From assembly GCF_003634635.1 (NCBI RefSeq), contig NZ_RBJB01000002.1, forward strand, positions 558,001 to 622,000: a stretch of 64,000 nucleotides of DNA, given 5' to 3'. This stretch comes from Marinobacter nauticus (lineage in GTDB: Bacteria; Pseudomonadota; Gammaproteobacteria; Pseudomonadales; Oleiphilaceae). How positions within the stretch are numbered: the first letter of the stretch is position 1; every line of letters begins with the position of its first letter. This document shows positions 16,881-25,455 of this stretch, piece after piece. The position numbers were made by a program, and so were the translations under genes. Under the pieces are notes generated by a model. It was not told where the DNA came from. It saw nothing but the letters and a program-made list of their open reading frames with translations, and did not search any database.

Positions 16881-18002
16881 TCAGAGACGAAAGAAACGAT
16901 TAATTGAGGACACTAAACGGGGCGGCATACACCCCCTTGCCCCATAAGCCATTTTAAGAATGGGAGAACGAACATACTCAACGGTGGTAAACAACACCTG
17001 TTCCCCTCTGAAGTGCTGTTTGTAGAACGTGTTTTTCCCGGACCCGGCCAGCAAGTCGTAACTGACAATACTCGAATCCTGAAAGGATCGCTCAATGGCG
17101 TAACCCAAATGGAGCGTGCCCAAGGACAATTTGTTGTGGAAATCCTGCATGAACCCCGCCTGCAGGTTGTATACCCGATTCCCGGCGCGGATATCATAAA
17201 GTACAGACACAATCTGATTGTCGGCTCTCAGTACCGACATTCTCGCGGATTGGCTTCCGGAGAGCCGGTTCAGAAGTGCCTCATGGAAGCGAACGGCATT
17301 GTCGTCAAAGCAGGGCTTTCCCCAACGCTCGCAATGAAAACGATTGAGTAATGCCAGAAACGTCTCCGGGGTCTGCCATTCCTCGAAGGAACCATTCAAG
17401 GTACCTTCAAACAACTCTCGCCGATTATAGGCTTTCAGACGGGTATTCTTTCCAAGCCTGGATAACCAGTCCGTAAACTGCCCCTGAGTTGGAATCACCA
17501 CACCTTCCGACTCACTCCGAACCACCCGGGAGAGAGCCAGCGTGTGGCTCAGGCCAGATTCGATCATACTCATTGATCTCGCGGAGGCATCCGCAATAAT
17601 CATCTCATCCCACCGGACCTCAGCGAGATAACTCCCGAGCGCCTGCAGGATGGCCAGTTGCTCACGCCGATCCACAATGACGCCCACATATTCCGTGCGC
17701 ACCGTAGGCCCCAGCTTCCAGGCATTGCCTACCACATGCAGCCTACGAACTTTCCATCCCAGCGGCGTGCTGACGGCACTCAGGTAGAGCGGAGCCAGGC
17801 CAACCAGCGTATCGCCCGGGGCGTATACGCCCAGCAGCAACAGATCAAGGTTCAGTCTATCGCCCCAGGTTTCCCACCAGGACGCCTGCCAGGCCCAGCT
17901 CATGAACAGCGGGTCGGCATTACTCTGCTCCAGCAGATGGTCCCAGCTTTCCTGCAACCCGAAAAACTCTTTCTCAGACAAGCGACGAACGGTATATGTC
18001 AC
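16881..18002 (-). CDS. GNAT/FemAB-like acyltransferase (BcsL/CelD type), XrtA-associated
   Basis: The 373-residue protein resembles the BcsL/CelD and FemAB-related group common beside exosortase A. Recognisable parts are the N-terminal WDHLLEQS-type opening with LFMSWAWQASWWETWG, a middle acyl-CoA or aminoacyl-binding region, and the C-terminal LHLGYAIERSF...YDLLAGSGKNTFYKQHF block typical of this fold. It may transfer an acetyl or aminoacyl group onto the polysaccharide or its precursor. Its start overlaps the upstream glycosyltransferase stop by four bases (ATGA). The donor is unknown. Confidence 0.82.
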   Translation of the reverse strand: MTYTVRRLSEKEFFGLQESWDHLLEQSNADPLFMSWAWQASWWETWGDRLNLDLLLLGVYAPGDTLVGLAPLYLSAVSTPLGWKVRRLHVVGNAWKLGPTVRTEYVGVIVDRREQLAILQALGSYLAEVRWDEMIIADASARSMSMIESGLSHTLALSRVVRSESEGVVIPTQGQFTDWLSRLGKNTRLKAYNRRELFEGTLNGSFEEWQTPETFLALLNRFHCERWGKPCFDDNAVRFHEALLNRLSGSQSARMSVLRADNQIVSVLYDIRAGNRVYNLQAGFMQDFHNKLSLGTLHLGYAIERSFQDSSIVSYDLLAGSGKNTFYKQHFRGEQVLFTTVEYVRSPILKMAYGARGCMPPRLVSSINRFFRL

Positions 18003-18898
18003 ATTCGCCTCCCTCGGCTGGAAGTTAGCAGCATTTTTACAGCGAACCGCCAGGGGCCCATCCAGAACGGGTCTTTCGACAATGAGCGAAGCAAAGAACG
18101 AAAGGCCTGGCGACGCTGACCAGACGAGTACTCATATCGCCCTTTCCGAATAAAAAAATAACTTAACCCCCGGCGGGCCTCACCCCGGGTAACTGCTGAA
18201 GGAAAGGCTTTCAGAAAACCCTGGACCAGCTGTTCGTTCGCTCGAAACCTGCTCTCCTTGTCAGAGGAAATCTGGTTTTCCATAACCCGGTAATACCCAA
18301 GCACCGCTGGAACATATAGAAACTGATAGCGGGTGGAAAAACGCAACCAGAGCCCGTAGTCCTCCGCCAACCGATCGGCGCTGTCAAAGCCCCCCATCTC
18401 GTCAAAGCAGCGCTTGCGGGTCATAGTTGTGTTCATGCTCACAAAATTATCCCGGAGCAACTGCGGCGTGATACGGCCGGAATAACGGGCCATACGATTC
18501 ACACCATGTTCGTGCCCTTCCCCGTCTATGGTTATGAAATCACCATAGACGATATCCGCCTCGGGATGTTCCTCAAAGGCCTTAAGACTGGTTTCCAGCT
18601 TTGTACTCACCCAGGCATTATCAGAGTCGAGAAAGCAGATGAACTGGCCACGCGCCTCGGCAATTCCGCGATTCCGGGCCACACTCTGCCCCTGGTTCTC
18701 CTGCTTAAGATATCGAATGCGCGAGTCCGCCAGATACCGCTCCATCAGCTCGGCGGTGCCGTCCGTGGAACCATCGTCAATAACGATCAATTCGAAATCA
18801 GGAACCGATTGAGACAGAACGCTCTCAACCGCAAACGGCAGGTAGTCAGCCCGGTTAAATGTTGGCGTAATAACCGACACCAGAGGATTAGAAGACAT
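17999..18898 (-). CDS. Glycosyltransferase family 2 (copy A of a tandem pair)
   Basis: The 299-residue protein starts with the GT-A fold motif VSVITPTFNRADYL, carries IDDGSTDGT near residue 43 and the metal-binding CFLDSDN near 90, and RLAEDYGLWLRFS later, which resembles the catalytic ED motif. It would transfer a sugar from a nucleotide donor in the cytoplasm. The neighbouring gene at 18934-19815 is clearly homologous along the whole length, with shared strings such as QENQGQSVARN and RYSGRI, so the pair arose by tandem duplication. Confidence 0.9.
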   Translation of the reverse strand: MSSNPLVSVITPTFNRADYLPFAVESVLSQSVPDFELIVIDDGSTDGTAELMERYLADSRIRYLKQENQGQSVARNRGIAEARGQFICFLDSDNAWVSTKLETSLKAFEEHPEADIVYGDFITIDGEGHEHGVNRMARYSGRITPQLLRDNFVSMNTTMTRKRCFDEMGGFDSADRLAEDYGLWLRFSTRYQFLYVPAVLGYYRVMENQISSDKESRFRANEQLVQGFLKAFPSAVTRGEARRGLSYFFIRKGRYEYSSGQRRQAFRSLLRSLSKDPFWMGPWRFAVKMLLTSSRGRRM

Positions 18899-18933
18899 GA
18901 CTGCTTACTTCCCTGTCTTATTCATCATTGTTT

Positions 18934-19815
18934 TTATTTCAGTGCTACCGCAAGCAGCGCTCGCCAGACGTTAGTTTCTGCCGGCGCATACTTCAGCGCT
19001 TTCATGATTTCTTTAATGCCCGCAAGCTTTTTACCCACGGCGCCCAGGTAACGCCCCTTCCTGATGTAGAAATGGGCAAATCCCTTATCGAATTCACTAG
19101 CACTGAGGGCCTCAGGATACTCTCGGCGAAAGTCGCGAATGATAGCTTCATTGACCCGGAACCGCTGTGTTTTATCCGACGAAATCTGATCTTCCATCAC
19201 TCGATACCAGGCCCAGTATTCCGGCTCATAGCGAAACTGATACCGGGCGGAAAACCGTAGCCACAAATCATAGTCGTCAGCCACACGTCGTTTTCCGCTC
19301 ATGCCGCCCATCTCATCAAAGCAGCGGCGCCTTGCCATTGTGGTGTTCATGGCAACACAGTTGTCCCGAATCATCCTCGCGGCAATGCGTCCCGAATAAC
19401 GCGACATATTCTTGCGGCTGATCTCAGCACCCTGTTCGTTGATAATCACATTATCGCCATATAGCACATCCACTTCCGGATGCTGTTCAAAAACCCTGAC
19501 TTGTTTCTCCAGCTTATCAAGCGGCCAATAGTTATCCGAATCCAGGAAGCATATGAAGTCGCCGGACGCCTCCGCCAGAGCCACATTTCGGGCCACACTC
19601 TGCCCCTGGTTTTCCTGCTGGAACAGACGGACGCGTTCATCCTGCAGGTAGGGTTCAAGCAGTTCCACCGTATTATCCGTTGAACCGTCATCGACGATCA
19701 GAAATTCAAAGTTTCCGTACGTCTGCCCCATCACACTATCAACCGCCTGGAGAATAAACTCCGCACGGTTATAGGTAGGAGTGATAATAGTGATCAAAGG
19801 GTCTTTAGCCGACAT
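18934..19815 (-). CDS. Glycosyltransferase family 2 (copy B of a tandem pair)
   Basis: The 293-residue protein carries ITIITPTYNRAEFI, VDDGSTDNT, CFLDSDN and RVADDYDLWLRFS in the same order as its neighbour at 17999-18898. Substitutions around the acceptor region may let the two copies add different sugars. The start lies 22 bp inside the end of the upstream GNAT gene, showing tight operon packing. The product is probably cytoplasmic or membrane associated and acts on the lipid-linked repeat unit. Confidence 0.9.
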   Translation of the reverse strand: MSAKDPLITIITPTYNRAEFILQAVDSVMGQTYGNFEFLIVDDGSTDNTVELLEPYLQDERVRLFQQENQGQSVARNVALAEASGDFICFLDSDNYWPLDKLEKQVRVFEQHPEVDVLYGDNVIINEQGAEISRKNMSRYSGRIAARMIRDNCVAMNTTMARRRCFDEMGGMSGKRRVADDYDLWLRFSARYQFRYEPEYWAWYRVMEDQISSDKTQRFRVNEAIIRDFRREYPEALSASEFDKGFAHFYIRKGRYLGAVGKKLAGIKEIMKALKYAPAETNVWRALLAVALK

Positions 19816-20861
19816 CCGTCATCGTCCTTGTTAATACGTTCTTCATTCCACGCTTCCCGGGCAGACTGCAGCAGTTCGCCATCAGAATCCCCCCCCATAA
19901 TGAACCAGCCGCTGGTGCAATCTCCGCTTGACGAAACTCGCTGTGGTGATTCCCACACAAAAAATCGGGGTTGCTCACGACCTTGATAGAACCCGTGCGC
20001 TTTCATGACCTGCTTCAGCTCCAAATCAGACGTCATGGCAGAATAAGAGGCTGCATTCGGCCATTCCCGCAGCATTGCCCCTACCACCGCCGATTTCAGC
20101 GCTGCTGATGCTGCTGGCCCGATGTAATCGACCAGCCGAACCTGTCGGTCATCCGCACGGACAACCCCCAGAGCTTTCAGGGAATCATTCTCGTCCCGTA
20201 CTTCCAGAAATGAGTACTGTGCAAACGGATGCCGCTGATAGCGCCAGTCAAGGTAAGCCCAGTCTCTCACAACAACCTTGTCGTAGCTTTGCGCAACTGC
20301 CGCCCACAACTCATCAATCTGTTCTCTGGGTGGCAATTGCTGCAGGAGAGACGCACGCATGTGTCGGCTCTGCACTGGGCGATTAACCAGTCGAGTGCAA
20401 AATTGCAGAAGCATCAAAGCCCAGTCACGAGCGCTACGAGGCTGACGGATTTTACGAAGAAAATGCACCTGGTCGCTGGCACGCCAACCCATCCGCTGCA
20501 ATACAATGGCGGCGACCGGGCTGATGCCAAACGACATAAGAATAGGAGAGCGTTGTGCCAACTCTACTTTGATCAGCCGACCTACGCCCTTTCCGCGCTG
20601 GCGCTCAGACACCTTGAAGTCGCAGCTCCACATGGCCTGTGTTGGCCGGCCATTCCATAGAATACTTACCGGCACCACCCCGTTGAAGCCGACAACCGAA
20701 CCGTTCTCCTCTGCCACCACCGGAGCAAAGCCACGATCACGCGCACCAGGATTCTCCTGGAACTGATAACTCCAGATATCACGTTTGAACGCCACATCAG
20801 CAAACAGGTTCAGCACCTGCTCCCGATGGCGTTGATCATCATAGGGTTTGATTTCAGCCAC
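19794..20861 (-). CDS. GNAT family N-acetyltransferase
   Basis: The 355-residue protein has an N-terminal GNAT domain; the acetyl-CoA pyrophosphate loop is seen as RQRGKGVGRLI near residue 90, followed by the SFGISPVAAIVLQRMGW helix that fits motif B. The C-terminal half (about 170-355) is less conserved and may be a second GNAT-like lobe. It could acetylate an amino sugar for the repeat unit. It overlaps the amidotransferase gene start by eight bases upstream and the GT2 gene by 22 bases downstream. Confidence 0.78.
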   Translation of the reverse strand: MAEIKPYDDQRHREQVLNLFADVAFKRDIWSYQFQENPGARDRGFAPVVAEENGSVVGFNGVVPVSILWNGRPTQAMWSCDFKVSERQRGKGVGRLIKVELAQRSPILMSFGISPVAAIVLQRMGWRASDQVHFLRKIRQPRSARDWALMLLQFCTRLVNRPVQSRHMRASLLQQLPPREQIDELWAAVAQSYDKVVVRDWAYLDWRYQRHPFAQYSFLEVRDENDSLKALGVVRADDRQVRLVDYIGPAASAALKSAVVGAMLREWPNAASYSAMTSDLELKQVMKAHGFYQGREQPRFFVWESPQRVSSSGDCTSGWFIMGGDSDGELLQSAREAWNEERINKDDDGCRLKTL

Positions 20862-22785
20862 CCGTGCGCTCCAGCCATGCCAGAAACATCAGAATGCCCC
20901 ATAGCTCTGCAGAGTAATCCTCCCGCCCTTTGAGGTGCTCCTGCCAATAGGCATTCACAACTGAGCGGTCCAGATAGTCCTGCTTGTCAAAGACAGACGG
21001 TTGCAGCAGCGCCTCCGCCCAGGGGCGCAGTGGGCCCCGTAACCATTGCCCCACGGGCACCGCAAACCCCTGCTTGGGCCTGTCCACCAAGGCCTTTGGC
21101 ACGTGGCGATACAAAACACTACGCAGTACCTGCTTGCCAACGCCGCCATTAAGGTTATAGCTCAACGGTAACGACAGCGCGAAGGAAACCACCTTCGGGT
21201 CTAACATCGGTATCCTGGTTTCAAGGCTACAGGCCATCGCTGCCCGGTCGACCTTCACCAGAATGTCATCGGGCAGATACCAATTCAGATCTCGCCACAT
21301 CAACGCTTTCAAGCCGTCGAGGGGAACACCGCGCGGGATTGCCTGGGTCAGACCATATGTGGGTTCCTGAACATCCCTCCGAAAACACTCGGGCTCATTC
21401 CAGAAAGAGACAGACTGCCGATAGAAATCTGACAGATCCGTGGCCGAGGCCAGCGCACGCTCCGCTTTAAGGCGATGACGAATTGCCAGCGTCGACCGAC
21501 CTCGCTGGGAAGGTACCAGAGCCCGGATCGCCTGAGCCGTCGCCGCCTCTGGTAAGCAGGATAACCAGCGCCGGGCGACACCGGCCGGCTTGCTTCGGCT
21601 CCGCCAACGGTTATAAACCGAAGGATACCGAGTGTAGCCACAGAACAACTCATCTCCGCCATCACCTGACAATGCAACCGTGACATGCTTCCGTGTCATC
21701 TCGCTGACAAGAAAAGTAGGCAGCTGCGATGAATCCGCGAAAGGCTCGTCGTATAGATCTGGCAACCGCGGCACGAGGTTAAGCGCATCCTCGGGAGTTA
21801 CATACAACTCCGTGTGTTCGGTTCCCAGATAACGGGCAACCTCTGCGGCATGCTCTGCCTCATTAAAGCCCGGCTCATCAAAGCCAATACTGAACGTTCT
21901 CGCGTTCTGGCTTGCACGGGCTTGCATAAGTGCAACCACGGTGGAAGAGTCGATACCGCCGGAGAGAAAAGCACCTAAAGGAACGTCCGATACCATCTGG
22001 TCTTCAATCACGTTCCCGAGTAAAGCCTCCAACTGGTCACTGGCAGCCTCAAAGCTTTCCGGCGCCCGGCTCTCTGTAAAGCAATCCTCAAGGCACCAGT
22101 AGCGTTGCGGTTCCGGTAACGTACCCGGTGAGGATCCATCAAGAGGAAAACGAACCAGTGAGGCAGGCGGTAGTTTTAAAATCCCTTTGTGAATACTGAT
22201 CGGTGCTGGTATCACGTTGTGCCGGAGCAACAGCGCCAGCGCCCCAGGCTCTACATCGCCTTGCCATGCAGGATGTGCCCGAAGCGCCTTGAGCTCCGAA
22301 CCAAACAACAGAGTGTTGCCTTGCCATCCATAATACAGTGGCTTTTCACCCATTCGGTCTCGGGCCAGAATCAGATCCCGGCTTTTCAGATCCACCAGGG
22401 CAAAAGCAAACATTCCCGAAAACTTCGGTAGGCTCTCTTCCAACCCCCAACGCTCAATTGCGTGGAGCATCACTTCCGTGTCTGAGTGGCCCCGAAAGGT
22501 GCATCCCTCCTTTTCAAGCTCTGCTCGCAGCTGCCGAAAGTTATAGATTTCCCCATTGAAGGCAATAACAAAACGCCCGCTCGCTGACGCCATCGGCTGC
22601 GCACCAGCCGGTGACAGATCCTGAATGGCCAACCTGCGATGCACCAGACCCAAACCAAGGTCTGCCTTGAGCCAGATACCTGAATCGTCGGGCCCCCGGT
22701 GAGCTATGGCAGCCCCCATGCCCTCCAGGGTGGCCTCCGGGGCTCTACCCACATCCCTGTTTACGAATCCTGCAAAACCGCACAT
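20854..22785 (-). CDS. XrtA-associated amidotransferase (asparagine synthase, glutamine-hydrolysing type)
   Basis: The 643-residue protein has the class II glutaminase domain with the N-terminal nucleophile Cys2 (MCGFAGF) and a synthetase domain with the ATP pyrophosphatase loop SGGIDSS near residue 273. It matches the exosortase-A-system amidotransferase group rather than housekeeping AsnB. In this setting it probably forms an amide on a uronic acid or peptide component of the exopolysaccharide rather than free asparagine; that is inference from the location inside the eps operon. Confidence 0.9.
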   Translation of the reverse strand: MCGFAGFVNRDVGRAPEATLEGMGAAIAHRGPDDSGIWLKADLGLGLVHRRLAIQDLSPAGAQPMASASGRFVIAFNGEIYNFRQLRAELEKEGCTFRGHSDTEVMLHAIERWGLEESLPKFSGMFAFALVDLKSRDLILARDRMGEKPLYYGWQGNTLLFGSELKALRAHPAWQGDVEPGALALLLRHNVIPAPISIHKGILKLPPASLVRFPLDGSSPGTLPEPQRYWCLEDCFTESRAPESFEAASDQLEALLGNVIEDQMVSDVPLGAFLSGGIDSSTVVALMQARASQNARTFSIGFDEPGFNEAEHAAEVARYLGTEHTELYVTPEDALNLVPRLPDLYDEPFADSSQLPTFLVSEMTRKHVTVALSGDGGDELFCGYTRYPSVYNRWRSRSKPAGVARRWLSCLPEAATAQAIRALVPSQRGRSTLAIRHRLKAERALASATDLSDFYRQSVSFWNEPECFRRDVQEPTYGLTQAIPRGVPLDGLKALMWRDLNWYLPDDILVKVDRAAMACSLETRIPMLDPKVVSFALSLPLSYNLNGGVGKQVLRSVLYRHVPKALVDRPKQGFAVPVGQWLRGPLRPWAEALLQPSVFDKQDYLDRSVVNAYWQEHLKGREDYSAELWGILMFLAWLERTGG

Positions 22786-22788
22786 GGA

Positions 22789-24303
22789 CTATTTCCTTCC
22801 TGCGATGCGAGCCAGTCGAGCGCCCACGTAATCTCGTTCTTCTCGGTTCAACACCAGCAGCCAGAAGGCTGCCAGCCAGCCAATACTTCCCAGAATCGCA
22901 CCCAACAAAATATGGCGGTAACTGTCGTACATCAGATATTGACCAACACCCAGAATAATAACTGCCATTAACCCAGCCGGGACGAAGCCAGGCAGCACAG
23001 ACGAGCGCAAATACTCTCTGACGGGAAGTTCGAGATGGCGGCAGGTATATCGGAGATATAAAGGGACAAAGATCAACCCGGGAACGACGGAAGCAAAAGC
23101 TACGCCCTCAAGGCCATACGGGTGAACAAGAACAAGGCTCAGGCCAATATTCAGTGCGGCTGCCAAAGGAGTGAGGCGTGCAAAAATCCCGTGTTTGTCA
23201 ATCGCCGTCAGATAACGACTGGCGAACGGATTGATGAAAGGCAGCACCGTAAAGAACACCAGAAACACGATAAGCCATTCCGCCTTCTCACCAAACTCGG
23301 GCCCCAGCCATACTGAGATAAAAGGCACTCCCAACAACAGAGCCCCCGTGCCCATGGCCAAAAGAATGCTGACAACGTAACGGGACGAAATCAGAAAAAC
23401 CCGCCGGATGGTGTCGTTCTCAGCCCTCGCACTCAAGCCGCTGAACAACGGCATAAAAGCATGAGTTAGTGTCCACCCGAGGTTTCGGATGTGCTGAGTC
23501 AGGTTCGCGGGAATACTGTAGAACGGAACCATAGCAGGCCCCATAATCAAACCAATCACCAAAACGTCCGTAGCATTTTCAACACGGGTGGCAATACCTT
23601 GAACGAATGATTTAAAACCGAAAACAATCAGCTCTTTCAGACGCACCCAGGAGTATGAACGCCAACGGGCTCTGATCGCACCAAAGGCGGGGCGTGACAG
23701 CAACCACATAAAGAGGATGTACTTTATGGAAATCCCAATGGCGTTGATGCCTGCCAAGAGCACCAGACCGTTTTCAGGAGTGATGAACAGGTAAAGGAGC
23801 GTGGAGCCCACGATCGAATTGATAATCGTAATGTTGTTTTTTAGGTAGTACTTCTGGAAACCTTCCAGGTAGCTCTCTGCAACATATCCGGGAAACGAGA
23901 TTAACAAGTGGGCGCCGATGATGATCAGAAACAGCGTGTATTTCTGATACGGCTCTCCCTCCGGGGCGATCGCACCGGAAAACCAGATTCCCCAGCATAA
24001 GAAAAAGGCGAAGAGGAGCAGCCCGACCACCATCATGAACACAAAGGCGGACATGTACACAGACTCAAGTGCCTGTGAATCCTGCTCGGCGTGGTGTTTT
24101 GCGGCATACCGACTGATGGCCGGCCGCAGGCCCAGGTCCAATATCCCCATGTAGCCGATTACAGCGCCAATCATCTCCCACAGACCGTAGTCGTACTTCC
24201 CAAGGTTGTGAACGAAAACGGGGGTCATAATGAAGGTGATGACCAATTTAACGAGCATCACCAGGACATTTGAGCCGGTGTTGACTAATAAAATACGAAT
24301 CAC
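22789..24303 (-). CDS. Oligosaccharide flippase (Wzx/MATE-like)
   Basis: The 504-residue protein is almost wholly hydrophobic, with about 14 predicted membrane segments and few loops, and opens with MIRILLVNTGSNVLVMLVKLVITFIMTP, typical of the Wzx/PST family. It should translocate the undecaprenyl-linked repeat unit across the inner membrane. It overlaps the GT4 gene stop/start by four bases (ATGA) and ends 3 bp before the amidotransferase start. With Wzy at 25456, it defines a Wzx/Wzy-dependent pathway. Confidence 0.9.
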   Translation of the reverse strand: MIRILLVNTGSNVLVMLVKLVITFIMTPVFVHNLGKYDYGLWEMIGAVIGYMGILDLGLRPAISRYAAKHHAEQDSQALESVYMSAFVFMMVVGLLLFAFFLCWGIWFSGAIAPEGEPYQKYTLFLIIIGAHLLISFPGYVAESYLEGFQKYYLKNNITIINSIVGSTLLYLFITPENGLVLLAGINAIGISIKYILFMWLLSRPAFGAIRARWRSYSWVRLKELIVFGFKSFVQGIATRVENATDVLVIGLIMGPAMVPFYSIPANLTQHIRNLGWTLTHAFMPLFSGLSARAENDTIRRVFLISSRYVVSILLAMGTGALLLGVPFISVWLGPEFGEKAEWLIVFLVFFTVLPFINPFASRYLTAIDKHGIFARLTPLAAALNIGLSLVLVHPYGLEGVAFASVVPGLIFVPLYLRYTCRHLELPVREYLRSSVLPGFVPAGLMAVIILGVGQYLMYDSYRHILLGAILGSIGWLAAFWLLVLNREERDYVGARLARIAGRK

Positions 24304-25430
24304 CTACCGGACTCCGTATTCGCCAACACACCATCAAAAAGATGTGCCAACTTGCTGGAGGTTTGGCTAACATCAAATCTTAACGCTGCTTCCTCCCTGA
24401 ATCTGTCCGATTCAAGTTGAAAAGCATTCTGATTTGCCTCAAACAACTGGATCTTCTCGAGAAGCCCACCCAACGAACCGACCTCGAACACCATTGCTGG
24501 AGAATCAGCGACCACCTCCTTCATTCCTATACAATTGGATGCAATGAGCGGCCGACCGGATACCATAACCTCCATCGGTAGGAGTGGGCACGCTTCCCAC
24601 TTCGAAGGCATAACAACGACATCAACTCCCCGTATGGCTTCGGCCATCGAGTCTGTCGCCGGAAAGAAATGAAAAAAAGAATCCAAACCCCGGCTGCGGA
24701 TATCTGCCTGTTCCTCCCTGATAAAACCTCCCCAGCCGAAGCAACAGACGTGAACCGGCTTTCCACTACTGTGACGATTCAACTGTTCAACAGCATCAAC
24801 CAGCAGGCCAAACCCCTTCTGGGCCATGAAACGCCCAAAAAAACCAAGTACTAACGCATCGTCAGGAATACCAGCCTCATTTCGAAGGTTCCTGACATGG
24901 TCACCAAGAAAGGCCTCAGTCTTAATGCCGTTGCGAATTCCCTTCACGCGCCCGCTAGAGCCCAAAGTGGGGAATGTCTCATCAAAATTTGAAACAGCGT
25001 CTTCGCCAACAGGATTGATGACATTCGCCAGGGAAAACAAGCGGGCCATAATCAGCTTCTTTAGCCTTCCAAACCTCCCCTGGAAATGCCCCGGCATAAA
25101 CACATCATGAGTTGTTATGATGTGAGGAATACGAAGTACCCAAAGCGGAAACGCCGCAATCAGGCCAGCGGTGAATCCATGCGAGTGGACTAATTCCGGC
25201 CTGGCTTTGACAACCTGCTTTAACAGCGTCATCAATAACACAATCAGGTTTTCAGAAGACTGGCCAACGACATCAACATTAGGCAACGGCGCGACAAGAT
25301 TCTGCAGTGCTTCGGACTCTGGTGTCACTAAGCTGAAACAATTGGCACTCTGAGCTTGATCGCCATAAACGTAGGAAAAGTATGTCCTAATACCACCCCC
25401 AGGGTGCCTGGCAAAAACTACAATTCTCAT
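24300..25430 (-). CDS. Glycosyltransferase family 4
   Basis: The 376-residue protein has a GT-B fold with the N-terminal GGGIRTYFSYV loop, a HSHGFTAGL segment, LGFFGRFMAQKGFGLLVDAV at the start of the C-terminal domain, and the motif MPSKWEACPLLPMEVMVSG for donor binding. It resembles enzymes that add mannose or galactose in exopolysaccharide repeat units; the donor cannot be fixed. It is coupled to wzx through a 4-bp overlap. Confidence 0.9.
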   Translation of the reverse strand: MRIVVFARHPGGGIRTYFSYVYGDQAQSANCFSLVTPESEALQNLVAPLPNVDVVGQSSENLIVLLMTLLKQVVKARPELVHSHGFTAGLIAAFPLWVLRIPHIITTHDVFMPGHFQGRFGRLKKLIMARLFSLANVINPVGEDAVSNFDETFPTLGSSGRVKGIRNGIKTEAFLGDHVRNLRNEAGIPDDALVLGFFGRFMAQKGFGLLVDAVEQLNRHSSGKPVHVCCFGWGGFIREEQADIRSRGLDSFFHFFPATDSMAEAIRGVDVVVMPSKWEACPLLPMEVMVSGRPLIASNCIGMKEVVADSPAMVFEVGSLGGLLEKIQLFEANQNAFQLESDRFREEAALRFDVSQTSSKLAHLFDGVLANTESGR

Positions 25431-25455
25431 CAGAAAATCCTTTTAAATACTAACT

